The notes: generated by a model not told the origin, from the letters alone. 64,000 bases of DNA from Hymenochaete sp. R1 (GCA_019400425.1 JAFREE010000009.1:62001-126000), one strand, 5' to 3'. Counted from the first letter of the stretch, positions 34,965 to 48,000 are shown. Numbers and translations: made by a program.

Positions 34965-35274
34965 TTCTCATCGCTTACTCGCTTCTTTTATTTCATAAAG
35001 AGCCTGACTACAGGATTACATGTGACTGTTGTACACTTAATAATTTAGATGAAAAGGCTGACATCTGCAGAAATAGATTACTTGAAGTGCGAACAGTGAA
35101 GATATCGACCCGCTACGAAATTGCGGGAAGTATCGCAGGACGCGTACGGTCACGAGCACGTGTTTCTGTGACGACGCACTTCCTCAGAGGAAATTCTCAA
35201 GAAAAATCCCCGTCGTTCATGATTCATCCATCTAAGTACCAAAGTAGAGTGAACAAGTCAGATCTTCTTTCCTT
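34965..35274. other. Intergenic, no gene seen
   Basis: About 310 bases between the RdRp and the WD-repeat gene. No motif. Confidence 0.4.
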
Positions 35275-36740
35275 ATGCCTATATCGCTTCACGACACGAT
35301 CTTCACCCCCATTCAAGTGACTACTCTATCAATGTGCCCCGATGAAAAGTTCCTATTTGTCGGTGGAGGTACTAGACGACTCGGAGCACCAGATGGATGA
35401 CTCAATATTTGACAGATAACGGAAGCGTACGAATGTACTCCCCACCAGACCCAAAGATCCGGAAGGCCATAAGGGGATTGGGAGGACCTGTCGCGAGTAT
35501 TGTCTTACGCTTGCCGGATGCAAGTGATGTGTGGATTGGTGCTGGTCGAATGGTACGAACTCGTAGTCTACTTTACAGCCATGGTGAACTCTAAAATTCA
35601 TGCTCTTGTAGCTTTTTCGGTTTGATATGACAAACCAAAAACTTATTTTGACCGGCTCGGATGCTATCAAATCGATCGAAGTGGGCAAGACAGAAGACGA
35701 CACAGTCAACTGCGTTCGTGTTGCTGTTTCTCCAGTTCAATAGGCAGAGCACGCTGATCTGACTCACAGCTTGCACTCAGTGCGAAGAGTGAGTATATTG
35801 GATGCACAACAGATGAAGGCGCGGTCTACGCATTCGATATTTCGGCAGGGGAGCTGTTGCGGATGAAAATGGGCCATTCCGCGGTACGTGGCGCTTCAAC
35901 CGAAAACCGTTAGAGCTTTGTTCGTGACCGAGACGCATTATTTAGGTAGCGTGGGGAGCAGCGTTCATTCCGGATCGAACCAATGAACTTCTGACAGGGT
36001 GATTGGTAGCGCGATTCTTTCGAGGATGTCAACTGATGGATGTTGACAGAGGATATGATTGTGCGCTTCTGCACTTCGATGTAAGGTTGCGCACATTGAT
36101 AAGCAAGTTCGAAATCTGTATGTTGAAATTTGCATGCTCATCGAAGCAATGCTAAAAGCTTGTAACCCCCAGCTCCGGCCCCTGCTCTCGCACCAGGCAT
36201 TTCCTCCTTCCCGCCCTTTATCACTGCTCTTGCAATATCCCCGGCTGGCGTTGTCGCTGCGGGAACTGCTGATGGTCGAATTTGGATTGGTCACGGAGGA
36301 TCAAAATTGAAATACAAGGAGAAGGGAAAGCGGTCCAAGAGGTGGGATGGCCTGTCGAAAGACGAGAGTTTCTTTGCCAAGGTCGAAGAGAACATGATAG
36401 CTGCGATGTACGTTTGCAACTATTACGTTAGAATATTTCTTCATATCGATAATTCAACTCCAGATGCTTCCTTGACAACGAGCAGTTGTATTCTTGCACA
36501 GTGCATGGTCAAGTGTCCCGGCATCTTATCGTTGGCTCAGAACGATCGCAATCACAATCCTCAACGTACTCACTGAAGACCGAAAACGTGTTAATGTCGT
36601 CGTGCTCCAAGGTCGATGGCATCTTGGTGAGCAACGGCGAGATTCTGCGTTTCTTCATTGGCGGATTGCATGAAGATAAGGTCCGAGGTGCCGTAGAAAT
36701 ATGGGACTCTGTAACTACTCCTCCAACCGGTGCTGCTTGA
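35275..36740 (+). CDS. WD-repeat (beta-propeller) protein
   Basis: Several short exons encode beta-propeller blades. ATG 35275 begins MPISLHDTIFTPIQVTTLSM, then CPDEKFLFVGG joins through a 48-nt GTACTA...ACAG intron to DNGSVRMYSPPDPKIRKAIR. Further blades read DVWIGAGRM, EYIGCTTDEGAVYAFDI, GELLRMKMGHS, VAWGAAFIPDRTNELLTGG, YDCALLHFDVR and VVAAGTADGRIWIGHGG. The last exons give a tail with Ser-rich YSLKTENVLMSSCSKVDGIL and end PPTGAA. The repeated G-x-D-G-x-V/I-W pattern identifies the fold. It is probably a scaffold, but its partner complex cannot be told. It could match a fungal DUF or WDR53-like group; not settled. Confidence 0.75.
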
Positions 36741-37642
36741 ATCAGTTTGGTATTGAACTATAACATGATGTACTTTTGATGTCGCATCTTCTTACAGCGC
36801 GTCTTTTGGTGCATGCTGCTTAGTCTCACCATGTGCTTCAATCGTTCAAACTATCCTCTTCGTCATTCCGCCTCCTATCAGTATTCAGGTCGTAATCCAG
36901 TTTAAGTCTCGTTCTGGCAGGCCGGCGGCTCCGATTATTCCCAGTAACAAGGAAGATCGGGGATTCTTCCCGCTTCGCGCAGAGAAAAGCGAGCGAGCGT
37001 CCAGATGGAACATCTGATGCCGGTGTGTCATAGATTATCCGTAGTGAACAAACTTTTTAATGGCTTTCTTGCAGTCGCATTCTAAATGAAATGGCTTCCA
37101 ACATGACCCTACCAGAATGAAGGAGTTCAAAACCCAGCGACAAGTTCGGGGTGGATCGCTCTCGTCTCAGGGATCTGATGTGCATGAATTACTTGGGCGG
37201 CGTAAGTCGAACCAGGCATTTGCTTGCGTAGTTCCGAGTCTAGCATGTTATCGAGATACGGATGGAGTAACTGATGGAAGAGGGGCCGAACCCCTTATCT
37301 CTTCGGTGTCTTGGACTTACATTCACCTAAGGCGTCTCGGATATTTCCATCTCCCGTGGCTGCAGCTAAAAGTTTGTATTGAAGTAGCCTGTGCCATGCA
37401 TGACCTCTACGTTTTCGACGAAACTGTGCGGGCTAGAGCGGAAAATAGGTAAGCTTCGCTTCAACTTTTTCGTCTTAGCCATGGATCTGAGCTGAGCATT
37501 TCTTTGAGGCGGGGAAGTGGTATAAATTACGCCTCAATCGCACCTTTGTACAAGGATTTCAGAGCATAATCACCCCAACCGACGACCTTCGCCTATATTT
37601 TCTGCCCCTTCAATTTATTGTCTCATATTTCTCGCATCGGAA
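36741..37642. other. Intergenic, no supported gene
   Basis: About 900 bases. A 111-codon frame at 37117-37452 has no motif and weak character. The methyltransferase promoter occupies the right end. Confidence 0.4.
37521..37527 (+). promoter_or_regulatory. TATA box
   Basis: TATAAAT lies about 120 bases before ATG 37643, a usual fungal distance, followed by a C-rich pyrimidine stretch. Confidence 0.5.
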
Positions 37643-38939
37643 ATGGGTGCAAACGTAGGTCTCTCGTTTTCTTGCCTCCCTTTTTGGATAAGCCGACACG
37701 CTATGCTTCTAGAAATACTACTTGCCGTCAGATGACGAGGAAATGAAGGTTGATCGGCAAAAGTCTGATGGACAGTGGCCTATGCTAACGTTATACAGAG
37801 ATTAAATATGCAGCATCAGCTTTGGGAACTCGTAATGGGGGAACTGTATGGTCCGGACGTTCAGAATGCCATTACAAATGCCATTAAAACCAGAGAATCA
37901 AGGAACGAGCGGCCTGCTGTCCTTGACGTGTGCTCTGGGTCAGGAATATGGTACGTATACGAATATCCAAAATGCTGCACACGCCGACTTCCACACGTAT
38001 AGGACCGCTGAAGCGGCAACAATTTTCCCTTCTGCGAAGTGTGTTGGTGTCGACCGTGTGAATGACCATATCCGGTGAGTGATTTATTTTCGGTCTTTCT
38101 TCTTTTCGTTACTCACTTCAAATCGATAGGAATAAGCCTTCTAACTTGAGGTATAGTGAGAATTAAACGTTTCTTGTCTACTCTTATGTGTATCATTCCA
38201 TCATAGCTTTCTCGTTGGCGACGTTTTTGAAGTCCTAGATCAGCTAGTAGGAAACTTTGACGTGGTCCATTGTCGCACAGTTCTAGTTCATGTAAGTCTA
38301 CATTCAGATTAGCTAGGGCAAGATCTTCATTGCTGCCAAAGGTCAAACCCGAAGGTCGCAGCTTATTGCTCGATAAGATGACGAAGTGCCTTAGACCTGG
38401 TTAGTACTTATCGAAGTGCATATAACTTTGCTCACTCTTTTTGAAATTATAGGAGGTGTCCTTGTTCTAGTTGAACCTGGCTATGAAGATCGCATACTCG
38501 ATGAGGGGGTGACGGAATGCTGGAATACACGTTTTCTCAAGGAATCCCTACTCAATGGAATAGATAATACGTTCCATGCCGAGAACGGCTTGGAAGACTT
38601 GATAAACAGTCACGACGATCTCCGTCTCGAAGGCAACGTTCGACGTTGGTCTAATGGTAACTGGATTGATCCCAAAGAGTCTCATGGCGAAGACTTGTTC
38701 AAACTGATGGAAAACTGGATTCCGGTAAGCAATTGGACGTTTCTTCGTTATGCTTCTTAATCCAATCGTTACCTAGATGACCGTTGAAGCATGTATGCCA
38801 ATACTGAGACAAAAAGGCTGGACCGAAGAGATGGAGAAGCTCTGCATACAGAAGACGATGGAAGAGTACCGTACAGGTTTTCCGAGGTTCTCCGTTTCTT
38901 TAGTCGTCGCATGGGCCAGCAGATCTTGATGTTATGCTG
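37643..38939 (+). CDS. SAM-dependent methyltransferase (class I)
   Basis: Predicted S-adenosylmethionine methyltransferase with a Rossmann fold. Exon 1 is MGAN, then KYYLPSDDEEMK and RLNMQHQLWELVMGELYG follow. Motif I is VLDVCSGSGIW, motif post-I is AKCVGVDRVND, then FLVGDVFEVLDQLVGNFDVV HCRTVLVH (motifs II-III) and the loop CLRPGGVLVLVEPGYED. The C-terminal half (NGLEDLINSHDDLRLEGNV, LFKLMENWIP, MEEYRTGFPRFSVSLVVAWA) matches the fungal stand-alone methyltransferases related to the LaeA/velvet-type and secondary-metabolism enzymes. About seven introns are needed. No cluster of biosynthetic genes surrounds it. Substrate unknown. Confidence 0.88.
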
Positions 38940-40702
38940 GTCTCCGATGATTGTATTAAACATGACGGTTATGTGACATCGTGTCCCATCGGTTTGGTTA
39001 TGGGCGCAAGTTGAATGCAATTTCATTTATTGGCTTCGTGAAGCAATCGTATGTTCAGGTCGACGCATAACTCAAAGCAGTTGACCTCCACGATGCCTAC
39101 GACCACGACCTAATAATAAAGTGCATAAATGCGCTGCTCCCCCGAACGTTTCTCTTTGTTCCTTCCTTCAGCGACCATATATACTCGGTGGCAAGGCCAG
39201 AACCTGCGGATGGCAAAGAATGCCTTGACGGATTTTCAAAGCAGAGTACTCATCGAAGCCGCCATCAATTTGACACCAACGAGGCTTGCACATTATGAAA
39301 GCACTTCCATTATGGCTGGAACTCCACTGGCAGGCAAGCCTATTTTACTTTTCAAGGATACAGAATGATCAATCATCTTGATTGGGGAGCTTTGAGTGGA
39401 CCCAATGCGAAGTTGTCAGCAAGAGTAAAAAATGTGTCTAAACGGCTCTAAATACGACTCACAGTTACATTAATATTGCTACGGCCAAACTACTCAGACT
39501 CAAACATCCACAAGCCTATACCAACGGTACGCAAACTGGGGACGATAATCTCAGCCGTTTCATTGCAAAATTCGAGAACCTTCATCGCCGCATTGTTGTT
39601 CAGTCCCTTGATCTTGAGGTTTCCCATCCGCTTGTCATTCTGAACATGTAAACTCGCAATTTCATCTCTTGACACGAGAATGGAAACACTTTTCATCGCC
39701 AGGCTCGTGGAGCACGTTCCGGGAAGCACGGTTGCGAGCCGTCTTCAAGTTTGGGGAGATTAACGAGTAATTCTGCAAATCTTTACGAGTCAAATTCTAG
39801 CTAAGATAAATTGCTCACATTCCAACGCATCCGTTCACCTGGTAAGCCACAGTATTAAGTGACTTAAATTCATGGTCCCAGCCGGTAACCTAAAGCTTGG
39901 ACCCAAAGAAAAGAAAAGAAAAAGCTCCTCGAACCTTCGGGCATATGCAAAATTTTAATTCACGACAGTCCGGAAGAAGGTTAGCGATATCGGAAGTGAA
40001 TATGCATGCACCTGGGCCTGTACTGGCGCTTCCTTGTCGGGCTTGCAGATTGAAGGTGATATTAACAGTCCGCCTTGACAAAACGCTAGGTCCAAGGTTA
40101 CAGTCTGTATTGACGGACGTTATGATGCATTTATGGGGATTTGACGTAGTCGGATCCGTCGGTGAGTGAGGCCATCGGAAGCACCCGAAGTTTTTCCTTC
40201 GAAACAGTCTCCTTACCAGTAAGTATGATCTCACAGGAGTTGATCCTGTAGCATCAAAGAAATCTGGCCCGGAAGACGCTTATGCTTCTACTTAGCACAG
40301 GACAACATAAGAAGTTGAAGAACACTAGAATACTGAACGAGGTTGAGACAACCGCGACGACCCGGAGGCAGTGGAACGATCGACGCGGGTGCTAGGCCAA
40401 TGCGGAGATTCGATTCCCTGGGCTCAGTGAGTGAACCACCATCTTCTTGTTTATCTTCATCTTCCGCAAGCTCGCCGCTGCCGCTGCCGACAGTTGGGAA
40501 AACTGTGCATCGGGGAAACGAAAAATAAATGTTTTGAAGTAGCTGTGCTCTCAACTCGAAAGCATTTCATGTCTGCGTTTGTCGTCCGCACTCCGAAACT
40601 CTGGCAACAAGTCTTCAAGTTCTCGACTTCATCTCATCGCTTTAATATACAAAGCTACTGTAATAAACGCAAACATCTACTTCTTTAGTCAATAAACTCG
40701 GA
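38940..40702. other. 1.76-kb gene-poor stretch
   Basis: Several frames of 60-115 codons occur on both strands (39129-39368 plus, 39490-39729 minus, 39890-40234 minus) but none has a motif or joins to another in a convincing gene model. A small lineage-specific gene cannot be excluded. Confidence 0.35.
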
Positions 40703-42349
40703 ATGATTATATTGGATGAGGTGGACTGCGAAGTGAAGGGGCCGAAGGACCGTGCCAAAGAGAAGGTACGCCATTCATAATCACATTCACCATAGCCTTT
40801 TCATCTTAACATCCAATTTGGCCTTTTCATTAGCATAGGGGGAGTGAATCACTCCCCGCTTACTCGCCGCGGCGCTCTCTTCGAATTCCTTTTATTCCTC
40901 CAGAACCAACCACACAAACGTCCCATAGCGCATACTCCGAGTTTGGTAGAGGGAACCGTCAGCGAAGCCCAGGACACTTCCAGCAAGATCTTTACGCTCA
41001 CCAATCACTCACACCCAGCCCGTCATCTTCATCGACGGTCTTTAGTAATGCCTCATCGCAGACGCTCGCTGTACCAACGCTAGGGCCGCAGTCGCATCTA
41101 CCAACCCCATCATCTACGTACGCGCCCTCTGCTTCTTTCACCGCCTCGACATCCGGTTCATCCTCAATTGCTCATTCACCGCAGCCACTTCCCTCCGTTT
41201 TGGGTCTCTCTCTCCCTCAGAACCATACACAACCACCACGCCACGTTAGAGCAGCCAACAACGTCCACGTATCTCGAAAGTCGGCTTCTATCGCGGGTGA
41301 CTTTCTCATAGATCCAAATTTAATCGTACCTTCTTTTCTTCTGCCAGACGATGCCGAAACCGAAATGATGGAGAAAAGGAATGGAAAAGGGAAATCACGG
41401 AGAGAAAAGAAACCGAATATGCGCCTGGAGACTGAAAGTGGTCATATCTGCGTGGACCTCTGGATCCGTGAGGACTCGTACAAAAGGGGAAGTTATGTTC
41501 AGTCCTCGTGGGATCGAGTCGCGTATCCGTCCAGTAGTTCCATTCGATCTACGGACGATGAATACGATAGCTACTGGCAGGACTGGACAATGATTCGTCC
41601 CTGGCCGGAGAAATCGCTTGATATCGTGGACATAGAGCTTCGAAGTATTTCAGGCGATATCACTTTGCGTATTGTGAGCTTCTCAAAGATGCACTCTTCC
41701 CTTCCGAGTAACAACTGATTTAATTGTGGTTTAGCACTCCCAGTCACACCAACGCTTACGCATAAGGGCTTTCTCAAAGAAAGGGTCGATCAACATCGGC
41801 CTCCCGCAATTCTTCATGGGTTACGTTAACTTCATACCCTATAATCGAAAACCACTTTCCTTTTCCTCTCCCGATGGTGTTCCTTCTTACCTTCACACCA
41901 ATTCTAACATCCCATTAATGAAAAAGGATCATAACCAATCTATCCTCAGCTTTGAGGCAGAAGATGATTCAGACCTTGAGGAACCCGATTTCGATTCGAG
42001 TGAATTGGCTTTTACATCCGTCATGGTGGAACGCAAGCTTCCGTTAATCCAGTTCAGTGACAAAAAGATAAGTGCGAGCCTTGGGTGGGTGAAAGCTGGC
42101 GCGTCTGCTGGAGTGGGGACATATGTAATAGGGACGTCCCCGCAGCAACGTGAGCACCGCTTCCCACTAACCGAAGATGCCTCATTTTGACCTATCCTTG
42201 TTTCAGTTGTGAATGAACGCTCCCATCTGGCCGATGCGCTCCAACTGGCGAGCCGCTCTGGAAACATCTACGTTTCATACAATGATGATACGTTGATACC
42301 CAGACAAGGCGGCGTGCTCGCAAAGCTCGGGCGTGTGCTACAGCATTAG
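40703..42349 (+). CDS. DUF7330-type hypothetical protein, 486 aa
   Basis: Four exons close exactly in phase: 40703-40765, 40834-41673, 41735-42149 and 42207-42349. The short first exon reads MIILDEVDCEVKGPKDRAKE. Then a Ser/Pro/Thr-rich region spans some 150 residues (LAVPTLGPQSHLPTPSSTYA). The conserved domain starts with SASIAGDFLIDP and includes LETESGHICVDLWI, ELRSISGDITLRI, FSKKGSINIGLPQFFMGYV and, at the end, SGNIYVSYNDDTLIP. This beta-rich repeat pattern (S-G-x-I-x-L/V) recurs in DUF7330 proteins, which are abundant in basidiomycetes. No enzyme activity is known. A single automatic frame covers only part, because the exon 2 start lacks Met. Confidence 0.8.
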
Positions 42350-42753
42350 ATTTTTTTTGACGCCTGACGTGGATTCACCATTGGAGTTATGTCTTTGCTT
42401 TCTTTACCACTCTTCAACGTAACTTATGTCGTTCGTGTTCGATGTAGACTGCCGTTAATGTTGTATGCTTTCCTTGACTTGCACGACTTCTTTTACATAC
42501 CAATGTCATTATGCTCATTTGTTCTTACCGGTAACCTAGGATGCCCTGACTATGACAAATTTCCAGTCTTTTGGTGTCTGGGCTATTCAGGTGGGGTGGG
42601 AGAACACGTTTCATAGAACGACAAGGGTGCAGATTCGGATAGCATCTTTTGATCTAATCAATGAATCGTGGCAATGTGCTACCCCGCCCATATTAGCTTT
42701 AGCGCTTGACTTCCCCATGGTACGCCGGACCCATTTCCTCAACTTGTACTACC
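42350..42753. other. Intergenic, no confident gene
   Basis: About 400 bases upstream of the next gene; may contain its true first exon. Confidence 0.35.
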
Positions 42754-44467
42754 ATGAGCATCCTTGGAAGGTCCCCTTCCAACGAAAGCAGTACCTCTCT
42801 AAGCACAATATGCTCAACAACCACGTGTAGTGATATTCCTGGACCGGGAAGGACTCTCGACCATGCCTATCAATTCCTCGGAAAGCGCTTGGAGACCCAA
42901 CTGGCCACTTTTGCACACAAATTAGGGTTCGGACCTCTAGCGAGTGCGGGGCGGATAAAATTCCTACGAGATGTGCCAGCCCGAGGAACGACCGACGAGA
43001 AGCTGCAAGCGTACATGGCCAATTCGTCAGTACAATATTTTGTCCTCGTGCAGTAGCTCAGTGACTCTTCTACTTTGCAGACAGGTCATCGACAGGACTC
43101 GCTTGGCTGTACGCTAAGGAATTCAGAGAGGAAATCACACGCCTGCTGCGTTTTATAAGGTTTGATTAGCTCATTACGGACGTTACTTGATGTATTGACG
43201 TAACGTGTTTGAAAAGCGCCACTTCGTCACCAGCTACCCAACTGCAGGCACTGCATACCATCACTGAACTTGCTTCTGAGGACGAGACCACACGGCAATG
43301 CCTGCTTGATTCCGGAGCGTCAAAGTCGATCAAGGCTTTGGCAGAAGTCTGGACGGAGAATGCCCCACTCGAGTTCGCGGCTGCAAGGGCGCTAGTTGCC
43401 CTTTCCGACCAAGAGCTATGGAGGTTTTTCTCTATGGAGGAATATGTAGACCTCGAAGTTGCAGAGGACAAGTTGGGGAAATTCCTAGAGTACGTTCACA
43501 TTTACTCCGAGCTCTTCATCTTCTAAATAAAGCGTGATCCGCCTAGTAACCCGCATCGTACCTCGATTTTCTGTCGGGCGCTGGCGAACACGGGTCGCCA
43601 TATGAACGGTTCCTTTGACCACTTACATGCTCGGATACTCGTTGGTATTCAAAGGCGATATTCGAATTCAGCTTTCGTCCTCGATTGGCACGCTATCGAT
43701 CAATGCGTATTGACGTTCTTCGAGTACATCCGCAGTAGTCGGGATTCGATACAAACCGCGTCCGCGGGAATAGTCGGCCACTTCATCATGCAGTATGTAC
43801 ACTCAGAAACACTACGATAATATCAATACTTACTTAAGGTCCTGAAGATTCGCAGAGTTACTTCCGCGAACTGTTGAATCAGATGCGTTCTCCTGGATCT
43901 GTCGAGTTGACAACACTCCCCGCGGAGATTACACTCATGCTAATATGACAGTATCTCTAATCCATCAACTCACGAGAAGTGATGCCTATAAATTGGATAG
44001 AACCGACTACGCTTTCATTGTTGAAAGTTATAAAGCTAGATACCCTTCGGATCATCTGATTCAGAAGCTTTTTCGACAGCTGAAGAACACCTCTGACGTT
44101 GCTTTGGCGTTCTGCTTAACCAGTAATGATCGCACTATTCTACGTTTCTATTGTCGCAAATTGGCAGCTCGTGTTGAGAAGTGCGTAAATTTAGTATTTC
44201 TTCAGATCCAATGCTGACTTCTGTTTACCGGAAGAGAAAAGCCAAGGATACATCGTGATACGCTGCGCGCTTTGTCAATCTTGCAAACCAGGAGAATATG
44301 TCAATCATTGCTTTTGAAAGAGCTTCAAGGGACTTGGTATGGTGCGACACCGGATTTTGTGTCTTTAAGGACTGGTGGTTTCGGGTACGTCTTTGTAAAT
44401 AACAAAAACTGGACTGAACGACTATCCTCGTGACACTTCTCCAAACTGTATTAGTTTTTATCCTTGA
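42754..44467 (+). CDS. Inverted-pair family member A, helical-repeat-like hypothetical protein
   Basis: I do not recognise the family by name, but it is clearly homologous to the minus-strand gene at 51279-52534. A Ser/Thr-rich start (MSILGRSPSNESSTS) leads into CSDIPGPGRTLDHAYQFLGK and FAHKLGFGPLA. Helical segments follow: STGLAWLYAKEFREEITRLL, a long helix pair LQALHTITELASEDETTRQC, EFAAARALVALSDQELWRFF, LDWHAIDQCVLTFFEYI and YAFIVESYKARYPSDHLIQK. The Leu/Ala spacing suggests an armadillo/HEAT-like array. It ends GFYP at TGA 44465-44467. The start is uncertain, because the same frame is open upstream of ATG 42754. At least six introns. Confidence 0.65.
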
Positions 44468-45651
44468 TACCCAATATTGCAATTATCCGCCATAATACTA
44501 GTCATCGTACATGTATCATTCTCCCTAACTCGAAGGACATCGCATCGTAAGCACGTTATGAGTGTTTTATTTTGATATAACTTAACATTCGATTGATTCA
44601 AAATGAGGTTTCAATAAACTTCTTTTCTATTTTTATTTTTGACAAAGCACCTTTGTCCTGATTTTGATAGTGTACTTTCGAGTTCTCTAACCCGTCAACT
44701 GAAGCTTACATAACACGCGCTTTTCTTGTCTGTTGGCGGGGTCGTGGTCTTCCGAGTCCACGAGCGTCCAACTCTTCAACTGTTACACAACGCCATGTAA
44801 TGTTGGATCTGAACAACTTTCTGTCTTATTTACAAAGGTTGTGCATATAGCTTGCATTACTGAGCTTCATTCTTGGCAAACTGGATGGCACGGTAATTAT
44901 TATGGTGTCGCGATTTCTCACCGCGGTCAAGGTGTTGTTTTTCTCATTCCTCTCCCTCTTCCACGCGGCTCCTTTTATCCTCGTACTTACCGCACTATGT
45001 GGCGTTTATAATCGAGGATTCCCTCTCTAATGAGCCGAGCCTACCCAATGAGGGGCTTCAAGCCTACAAGGCTGTTACTGGAGTTTACTCTCATGGATGT
45101 ATGCAATAATGATAGCCGCTGGCGATTGAAACCATCTCAGAGCTGTTACGACGTATTTGACGATGGATTCGTAAGGTATAAGAATTAAGATACCGTCAGT
45201 CAATTAATGAGTCAAGCGGTGGATTCAATCCTGGTTAAGATGAATACACTCTCGAGCACGAGCTACTTTTGGGGGATACCGTAGTACCGAAAAGGCAGTA
45301 AAACCGACCTATGTGATCAAAGCAGCTGCTCCCTTGACTAATCCGACGTAGATTATCTATCCATACACTTCAGCATCTTATATTGCGACACGGAACTTGA
45401 ACTCACGTATCTAAATGGGTGGTTTTTAGAAAATATATTTATATTGAGGCCGTCGTTTGATTGAGGCCGTCGTTTGATTGACGGCGTACATGCATTCGGA
45501 TAGAGATCGTACTTGTAGGACTAGTGGCTTTCAAAATATACAAAGGAGAAAGAAGCAAATTTTCATCAACTAGAGCATGCGTGGGACTTGGGTCTGCATA
45601 GGAACACTAATCGCACCCGCAGAGACGAGCGAGGACGTTACTCTCCGTTAT
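44468..45651. other. Intergenic, AT-rich, with a short tandem repeat
   Basis: About 1.2 kb without a convincing gene. A 92-codon frame at 44733-45011 has no motif. Confidence 0.4.
45443..45480. repeat. Short tandem repeat, 17-nt unit
   Basis: ATTGAGGCCGTCGTTTG occurs twice head-to-tail (45443-45459 and 45460-45476) with the start of a third, diverging unit. Confidence 0.8.
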
Positions 45652-46821
45652 TTACGCAGTCCTCGGCTTGAGTTTCACTACAAGAGTCTGCCGAATTTCC
45701 TCATTATCATTTCCAAAGTACCGCTGGATGGAGAAACTCCAGTGAATGTTACCAACGATGAATGTCTCGAGTCCCCCCAGGAAACGCGTGATGTCTGCGT
45801 CCGTCTGGAGGCCGAAGGATGGCAGCTCCTTCTTGTCGAGCGTAAAGCCTTTGAGAAGGGCTTGGAACTCGGAGCCTACGAAGTCCACGGATTGCTGCAA
45901 GTCGTATCGCTTTTCCTTCATGACGACTGTGATAATGTTTGAGCAGGACGGTCCATCACGGGCTTGCTCCTTGTTGTAGGAGTACAAGTCCTGCGAAAGT
46001 AATCGATCAGTAAGTCCGTCACGCAACCGCAGAACATACTCACATTTTCCATGGCAAACATGTCAACGGTACCATACAACATGCGTTTAAAAACAGGGTG
46101 TTCATATACCTAAGTTTGAAAACAATGAGATCAGCCCATTCATTGGGTAACATCGAAAGCGTACCTCATTTGGAAGATCGATTCCAAGGCAATATTCAGC
46201 CAGGCTGAAACACAGACGCACTGCTACGTTCTCTCTACGTAGGACTATATACTCTTTGAGACCAAGTATTTCCCCGCGCTGGCGGAGCTCTGCCTCCTGG
46301 CAAAGGGCATTGAGGTGATCTTTACAACTTCCCAAAAGCCTCTGCATAGACTTGGGTCCGATCTTCAAAAGAAGTCTGGAGCGGATGCTAAAACGAAGTC
46401 AGGATTCGATCCTAGAGCGATAACCTTCGAAACTCTCATACCTGGACGTCATGCGAGAAATGACGGACCCATCACACGTCGCGCCGTTGAATGTGTTCAG
46501 TAGGGATGCCGTCGTTTTGGCGGCCTCTTCGGCGGTTTGGTCGTCCGTTATCTCGTCGAGAGCAAAGAGGAGACCGATAAAGTCGACGCAGGTGCGGTAC
46601 TCTTCGTCCTCTGCGTACGGGAACATATACGCTATGAAAAGGTCGACATGGGTGTCGATGTAGATCTTGCGGCTTTGCGGTGAGAAGACGTCGAAGCTAT
46701 CGAACCAGGCCAAGGACTCCTGTCCTGCTTTCTGATAGTTCTCTTTCGGTGAAGCGCGAGAGGCAAAGTCGCACATTGAAAGAAGGTCCGGTAGCTTGAA
46801 GACAGAGGGCGTCGAAGACAT
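45652..46821 (-). CDS. Sesquiterpene synthase (class I terpene cyclase)
   Basis: Cyclises farnesyl diphosphate, with Mg2+ bound by two motifs. The first is the Asp-rich DEITD within LLFALDEITDDQTAEEA. The second is the NSE-type NDLYSYNKE, whose Asn ends one exon and whose Asp begins the next. Exon 1 starts at ATG 46821 (MSSTPSVFKLPDLLSMCDFA), preceded by a good TATA box, and includes DTHVDLFIAYMFPYAEDEE. Then come SIRSRLLLKIGPKSMQRL, VRLCFSLAEYCLGIDLPNEV, KRMLYGTVDMFAMEN and, near the end, NIHWSFSIQRYFG with the conserved Arg-Tyr pair. Four exons; about 330 residues, normal for basidiomycete cyclases of the trichodiene-synthase-like clade. All metal ligands are present, so it should be active. 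Product cannot be predicted. Confidence 0.93.
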
Positions 46822-47660
46822 GATCAAAGATAAAGGTAACTGCTGTATTCAGAAGAGGGACAAGAAGGAGTAGGATGAGATTACCCCCTCCGAAATCCTT
46901 TGTTATTTATACGTGAGCAGCTCGGATACGCTAGCTTCTTTCCTTATCTTGATATCACAGAACGAGAAATAAGTTTCTATGGTATTGGTTTGCGCGGTGA
47001 ACTTGACGGACCTATCGAGGTAGAGTAACGAAGCCAGCCATTGGCTGTCTTTCAATATACATAATGTGGACAAATCTGCTTACTCGTGGTTGTGTACCTG
47101 TCGGAACCTATGGTATGCACCAGTCGAATTGCAGCAAGCGGCGCCATTCTCCGTCACAACACTCGATACCGATCATTTGTGGCTTCAAGTGACTCGTGCC
47201 TGATAGAAGACCAAAAGCAGTTCATCTGTCTCGTAAACGAATTTCCTACAAATGAAGACTTCATCAATCATGTTCTGTTCTCCTCGGGGCAATCTTTTCT
47301 CCTACTGTTCAGTATGGAAGAGCAGGAAGAGGGGCAGCGGGTTGTCTTCTCAACTTTACCGGGAGCAAAAAACCCCTACGGAATCTAGGGTCGACACTTG
47401 CTCGACGAGGACAGCAGCATCATAACACTGGTGTTGATGCCGAGATGGCAATACCACTGCCATAAATGTAAAAGTTTACTCTTATCTGGGCCATGATCCC
47501 GGCTCGCTCGGGGCTCCAAAGATCAGGGAGCTACCTTCTCGTGAGTTGTTACGTTATGCATGTTGCTATAAATGCAGCAATTCCATAACAAATGGATGCT
47601 AGTGGAAGGCGTAGGATGGACGAGGAAGACGACTGTATTTTCCTTAAAAAAACTGGCTAC
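46822..47660. other. Intergenic, no gene seen
   Basis: Upstream of the terpene synthase. A 100-codon plus-strand frame at 47086-47388 has no motif. Confidence 0.4.
46904..46911 (-). promoter_or_regulatory. TATA box of the terpene synthase gene
   Basis: TATAAATA on the minus strand, about 85 bases upstream of the terpene synthase ATG at 46821. Confidence 0.6.
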
Positions 47661-48000
47661 CTAGTAAGTATCCTCGTCAGGTTGCGCTTTAGGAAAAGGA
47701 ACGGAATCATGACTCACCCCAAAGGTTCCGCAAATGTCTGAGACTCGAATTGAACTCGGCTGTGCCGCAAGTTCAAGGATCTCGAACGCGCCACCAAGCA
47801 AGCACTTTTTAGTAAATTCCGACACCGGCGTAATTAAACTCAACCGTACATTTGGCGATCCGACAATGACGAATGCCAGTGTCCCACCAGGCCGCAGAGT
47901 AACTGCCACCTGGGAGTATACGCTCTGATAAGAAGGGTCTATGGCTGTTGTCACTCGAGCTTACCCTCTTGGTGATCTAAATAGGTAGGTTTTGGGATTC
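47661..48000 (-). pseudogene. Relic of a zinc alcohol dehydrogenase gene
   Basis: One minus-strand frame reads YQSVYSQVAVTLRPGGTL, then GSPNVRLSL and GAFEILELAAQPSSIRVSD. Side by side with the intact dehydrogenase at 49128-50518 these match HQSAYSQAVDYLRPGGTL, GLPNAPLAA and DAFEALDLAAQGKVKV in order. An adjoining frame with TYLDHQEGKLE resembles AWVDFSTSKDL. Only the C-terminal NAD-binding part survives; zinc-binding and catalytic portions are missing and the frame is broken. It is inverted relative to the intact gene and lies between it and the terpene synthase. It is an old, non-functional duplicate. Confidence 0.8.

Noticed and set aside
45443..45480. Possible CRISPR-like or satellite array
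   Set aside because: Only two full copies of a 17-nt unit, no spacers; a simple local tandem duplication.
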